Source: Phascolomyces articulosus (Eukaryota > Mucoromycota > Mucoromycetes > Mucorales > Lichtheimiaceae). Taken from it: a stretch of 64,000 nt of DNA. The stretch spans positions 992,001 through 1,056,000 of the forward strand of contig JAIXMP010000015.1 in the NCBI GenBank assembly GCA_025677815.1. The letters are read 5' to 3'. Both the position numbers and the translations under genes were made by a program. Of this stretch, positions 60,418-64,000 are shown in pieces; positions within the stretch are counted from its first letter, which is position 1, and every line of letters starts with the position of its first letter. The notes under the pieces are model-generated. The model searched no databases. It was not told the origin of the DNA and saw nothing but the letters and a program-made list of their open reading frames with translations.

Positions 60418-60831
60418 ATGTCTACCATCCATAATCTTAACTATAGCCATAACAACAAAAACTGCAACATGACCAATAATACAGAAGATGAGGCACCTTT
60501 TACTAGAAGTAGAGACGACGATGATCAAGCTAAAGAGAAGAAATCAACCGGCGGCAATAAAGCATATCCTTCGTCATCATTTATTTAGAAGAAAGTAAAA
60601 AACCATGCAGGATTTTCTCCTCGAAGAGGAGATCTTGTTCGTCACCGTAAAACCACGCATCAATCTCTTCGCTATTATCCATGTTGTATTTCTAATTGTA
60701 CAAAAATATATACACGGAAAGACATACTTCAACGTCATATTCAAATTGCTCATCTTCAAAAAGAGAAACAAAAAACACAAGCTACTAGGAATAAGAAGTT
60801 ACAAAAAATATTTCGTAATGATGATATGTAA
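60418..60831 (+). pseudogene. C2H2 zinc-finger gene interrupted by an in-frame TAG
   Basis: ATG 60418 reads an Asn/Asp/Lys-rich start. A TAG at 60586-60588 stops it, but the same frame continues to TAA 60829-60831. The continuation holds SPRRGDLVRHRKTTH, the helix and His pair of a finger whose Cys side falls at the stop. It then has a full finger, CCISNCTKIYTRKDILQRHI followed by the second His, and a basic tail. A single nonsense change, or readthrough, explains the structure. A normal intron removing the TAG is not evident. It was likely a small DNA-binding protein. Confidence 0.55.
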
Positions 60832-61640
60832 TTTTCAATACTTAGATGTTTCATCATAGCAATAAAGTCCATTCATCATTATTATCTACAATAATATTCG
60901 TATTCTTCTATTTGTATAATTCAAATAATCATGAATGTAACATATATAATAAACCAATGTGCCTTTTATTTTTTATTTCTTTGCTGGAATCCTGTTGACT
61001 TTATTTTCATAAATAGTCTATTTTAATCTATGAAACACTAATGTGAATGGTTGCAGCTTATAAATAGTTTTAATCCATTTGCAGTTTGCACATGTACCAC
61101 ATGCATAACAATCCAGATATATAAGAAAATGCGGCGCGGCCCCTGAGTGTAATAAAATAATGATGGCGCGCAATCATCTTTATTTGCTACAGCGATGTGC
61201 GCCACTGAAATAAAGTTACAGAACATCGTCCATGTAAGTTTTGGCTCAGCCTTTTGTTAGTGCAAACACCAGAACAATAAAACAAGATTAAGATTTAATA
61301 ATAAAATAATAAAGAAGGTTTTAATACCAATTATTTGGTTCTCGGTGTCCACATGATTATTTTCGTAGCACATTAACGCATTATGAAAGGAGAAGTGCCA
61401 GATACCTTTTATTATTACTCATCGCCCACATTATGAACACAATAAATCTCTTTTCTGCCGTTAACAACTATAACCAATAAGAAACAGTAATAGTAATAAT
61501 AATAAGTAACGTATATCAAAAACTTTTAACAACAACTAATCGCTTTAATCGATCCTCTCGAGCGTCTTTTCATTTCGTTCTGTCACATTCCGCCTCAACC
61601 AAAAAAAGAAGTAGTTACTGTCATAATATTTATTCCCTCC
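60832..61640. other. AT-rich spacer
   Basis: No coding frame is supported. A GC-richer patch at about 61128-61170 (GGCGCGGCCCC, GGCGCGC) stands out from the AT background but shows no gene or structure I can name. Confidence 0.35.
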
Positions 61641-61827
61641 CTTCCTCATATAAACACAGAAACACACTCACTCACTTCATCATCATCATCTTCATTATCA
61701 TCACCCACCACTACTTGTACCACATCTAAACGTTAAGTTAAAGATTTGTCATCCCCATCATGCACTAAGTATTATACGATTTTTTGATACAATAATTTTA
61801 ATAATATTGCATACTTACATCATGTCA

Positions 61828-62233
61828 GTGGATGTTGAAATCTAAAGATAAGTACAATCCCAGCATTCACGTGCCAGTTCCATGGTTACACGACGAAGAT
61901 AAACAAAAAGTAGATTTCATTTTACTTTAAATAAGATATGATATGTGCATCCGCGACAAAATAATAACTGTTAGGTTGCTCGTGGATAACTACTAGGAGG
62001 TAGTGACACACTTCTCTCACTCCTTCCTTTTTTCCACACAACAGCTTACGTACCAAAGGCTAGCTATCGAATTCATTACGCGATTTCACCAGGACAATGT
62101 AGTGCTTCAGCATTCATGCCCAAATAACACAGTTTCCCATAGGGTCTTTGCATCCACACTGCATACAGCTGGTAGAAGCTGCAAAGAAAATGAGAAAAAA
62201 ACAAAAAAAAAAGCCGATTATATATTTTTTTGA
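61828..62233 (+). CDS. Candidate two-exon small protein
   Basis: Upstream sequence at 61630-61740 looks like a fungal promoter/leader (CATATAAACACAG, then long CT/CAT runs). ATG 61828 reads MLKSKDKYNPSIHVPVPWLH DEDKQK in two pieces and meets a weak GTAGAT donor near 61907. Acceptor CACAACAG near 62043 continues in phase 0 with LTYQRLAIEFITRFHQDN and a Lys-rich end at a TGA 62231-62233. That gives about 88 aa of unknown family. The weak donor and a competing frame across the second exon keep confidence low. Confidence 0.25.
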
Positions 62234-63230
62234 ACCCCAACAATGGCCCATAATACACAGCAACAACGATATAATCAAATAAAAAAATAAATAAAAAAAA
62301 CCATCTTTTTACTACGGCTATCGTATTGTTTTTTTAATAAAATATTATTCAGATGATAAATTCATTAAGAATGAAAAAGAATAATGATAAATCGCTGTTA
62401 CGTAATATTGTGTGTTTTGTTTGTGTGTGTTTTTGCAACTCAATCAATAATATAATGAAGCATAGGAAAACCCCCTCCCTTCACTGTGCTTTTTTTTCTT
62501 TCATACCATGCCCATATGCTTGTATATAGTATACTTTTGACGTTATTAATAATAAAAGATCATGTTTCTTTGTTCCGTCCTTCCACCTTCCAATTATTAG
62601 TAACAAGTAACGATGGCTTAGGATTTACTACATCAGGCACATCAATCATCACAACAGTTGAACTGTTGTAGAGCATAGGTGCAAACCAATAAGCCCTGTT
62701 TTCTTTTTGAATAAAGATGAACCATCCAATATCTCAACTTTATAACCATGGCCCGTGCACTCGGAATCATCCCGATAAGGTTGATCAAGTACAAACTGCT
62801 ATTATTAAATTGAATTAATTATTTCAAACATATAAAAAAAATACCAACACAGCCATGTTTTTTTTCAAGTTTGATGTTTATTAAAACGAGGAAAACCCAC
62901 CTTATCCCTCAGTTGGTTGACCCAACTGCACTATGTCAAAAGACCCAAATGTTTTTGTTGTTTACAGGGAAAAATTGAACGACTAAAGGAATACAATTGT
63001 GAATGACTAAAGAAATACTATTGTGAATGACTTGAATGGCCTGGAGAACGAGAAATACATGAGGACGCAAAGAACTTGAGGACGCAAAAGATAGACCACT
63101 CGTTTCAAAAGGATGAATGCGATCTATATACGATTAGTAATAAATAAGAATAATATTAGTTTATTCAAACAGTAAAAGTGTTATTGCCGTTTCGTTTTAC
63201 CATCATCGCGTTGCTGTTGCTTATTTGCTG
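62234..63230. other. AT-rich spacer
   Basis: No supported gene. A short near-repeat phrase (GAATGACTAAAG / GAATGACTTGAA with GAGGACGCAAAGA twice) occurs at about 62977-63090, a minor local duplication. Confidence 0.35.
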
Positions 63231-63254
63231 ACCAAATCAAATTGTTAGGTGAAA

Positions 63255-63475
63255 GCGTATAAGAAGCTGTTGGGGACAAAAAAGTCCTCCTAGAAAAGTT
63301 TTCTTTTTTGCCTGGTATCGACTTGGCAACAGTTCCAGATAGGAGCTCTGTTCAACCTCGAGGTAAAAGTGCGACTACTGAAATCAGCATACAAGCGCGG
63401 CCGGCAAACCTTGCATCCAATTTCAAGCAGACCAATCTTAACCAAAGTTGGCGTCAGTAAACTAGTGAAGTCGGT
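63255..63475 (+). pseudogene. GC-richer coding-like fragment
   Basis: An open stretch without an ATG reads KVLLEKFSFLPGIDLATVPD then RSSVQPRGKSATTEISIQAR and PANLASNFKQTNLNQSWRQ before a stop. Base composition is clearly less AT-rich than the surroundings. It may be a fragment of a retroelement or a recently dead gene; the family is not recognised. Confidence 0.25.
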
Positions 63476-63819
63476 CGGCCCCCAACACTAGCATAGAACG
63501 TCGTCCAACCTCAGAAAAGACACAGAGAAGAAAAAAGAAAAGATGCTTCCACCAAACAGTTCAATTCGCTTTTTATACGGCAAGGGAAGAACCAATCGTG
63601 TTTCATAACTGTAATAGAAGAAGCTTGCAAAGAAGAAAGACCTGTAATATAACATAATATAATGTCGAACGGTGTTAGAGATTCAATGGTATTTTTTAAC
63701 GGCATGTCAATAAACAATAACAATGTAGGTATAATTATATATCGAAAACAGCGGGAAATATATTGAATCACTTCCACCAGTACATAAGATCAGATCAATA
63801 AAAGCCAGACTGTACTTAC

Positions 63820-63888
63820 ATTATCAACATATACGCGCTTCACTTGAATAATAAGACAATAAAATTCGTTCCACACCATTCGATCCAT
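63820..63888 (-). CDS. Possible 5' exon of an unresolved gene
   Basis: On the minus strand, ATG 63888 reads 23 codons (MDRMVWNEFYCLIIQVKRVY and VDN) to a GTAAGT donor at 63819. A continuation in the 63511-63660 area was not resolved in phase. It may be a gene start or a relic. Confidence 0.2.
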
Positions 63889-64000
63889 ACATAATAGGAG
63901 TAGTCATCTTTGCAGCAGTCGTTAGCATCAACCAGAGAAGATTTCACCGGTGCACAATCGGAATCCGTTCGGTTTCATACTAGAAAATTTGCAAAAGAGT

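Noticed and set aside
62076..62258. Minus-strand frame opposite the candidate small gene
   Set aside because: Reads reasonably at its C-terminal half but lacks promoter or splice support; either strand could be the chance one, so only the plus candidate is listed at low confidence.
1..64000. CRISPR arrays, rRNA or tRNA genes
   Set aside because: No regularly spaced repeats, rRNA blocks or cloverleaf with a recognisable T-arm (GGTTCGA-like) were found on either strand; a tRNA scan would be decisive.

Overview
This is nuclear DNA of an intron-rich, AT-rich fungus, most likely an early-diverging filamentous one (Mucoromycota, probably Mucorales). The evidence is short (about 50-110 nt) GT-AG introns with A/T-rich interiors, proteins rich in Gln/Asn/Ser/Thr/His runs, pyrimidine-rich leaders, and a gene set that fits: an MHYT sensor, a Medusa-like regulator, an HSF-type factor, a PAQR receptor, exportin-2/Cse1 and ethanolamine kinase. 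There are no operons, no CRISPR array, and no rRNA or tRNA that I could recognise. Coding exons were joined by hand from splice sites and phase; exon coordinates are given in each entry.

Layout. 1-6.8 kb: 3' part of an MHYT-domain sensor (+), a GST-fold protein (-) and a PEBP-family protein (-). 7.5-12.7 kb: a degraded island. A multi-exon gene ruined by frameshifts and stops (8.06-10.69 kb) lies between two diverged inverted copies of a short Cys/His-rich coding unit. 13.4-16.1 kb: an unknown low-complexity protein (+) and an AdipoR/PAQR receptor (-). 16-25 kb: gene-poor sequence holding a modular C2H2 zinc-finger gene (21.2-23.5 kb, -) in which every intron I could place is phase 1, a dead tandem copy of its 3' half (24.1-24.7 kb), a tiny Cys-rich two-exon candidate (+) and coding relics.

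25.5-52 kb is the gene-dense core: glycolipid transfer protein (+), ethanolamine kinase (-), a membrane-anchored J-protein (+), a Pro-rich tail-anchored protein (+), a Ser/Thr-rich single-pass protein (-), a STEEP1-family protein (-), a C2H2 zinc-finger protein (-), a small multi-pass membrane protein (+), a coding relic, exportin-2 with 16 exons (+), a Medusa/DUF7082-like regulator (-) and an HSF-domain factor (-).

52-64 kb is gene-poor. It holds a degenerate tandem array resembling RFX X-boxes, a short TA-flanked inverted-repeat element (pogo-like MITE), a zinc-finger gene broken by one in-frame stop, a weakly supported two-exon small gene, and scattered coding relics.

Functional links are loose, as expected in a eukaryote. 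Several genes concern membranes, lipids and signalling (MHYT, PAQR, GLTP, ethanolamine kinase, PEBP). Two neighbouring transcription factors (Medusa-like and HSF) are both transcribed leftward. The most unusual content is the modular zinc-finger locus with its decayed duplicate and the inverted Cys-rich pair around a dead gene.
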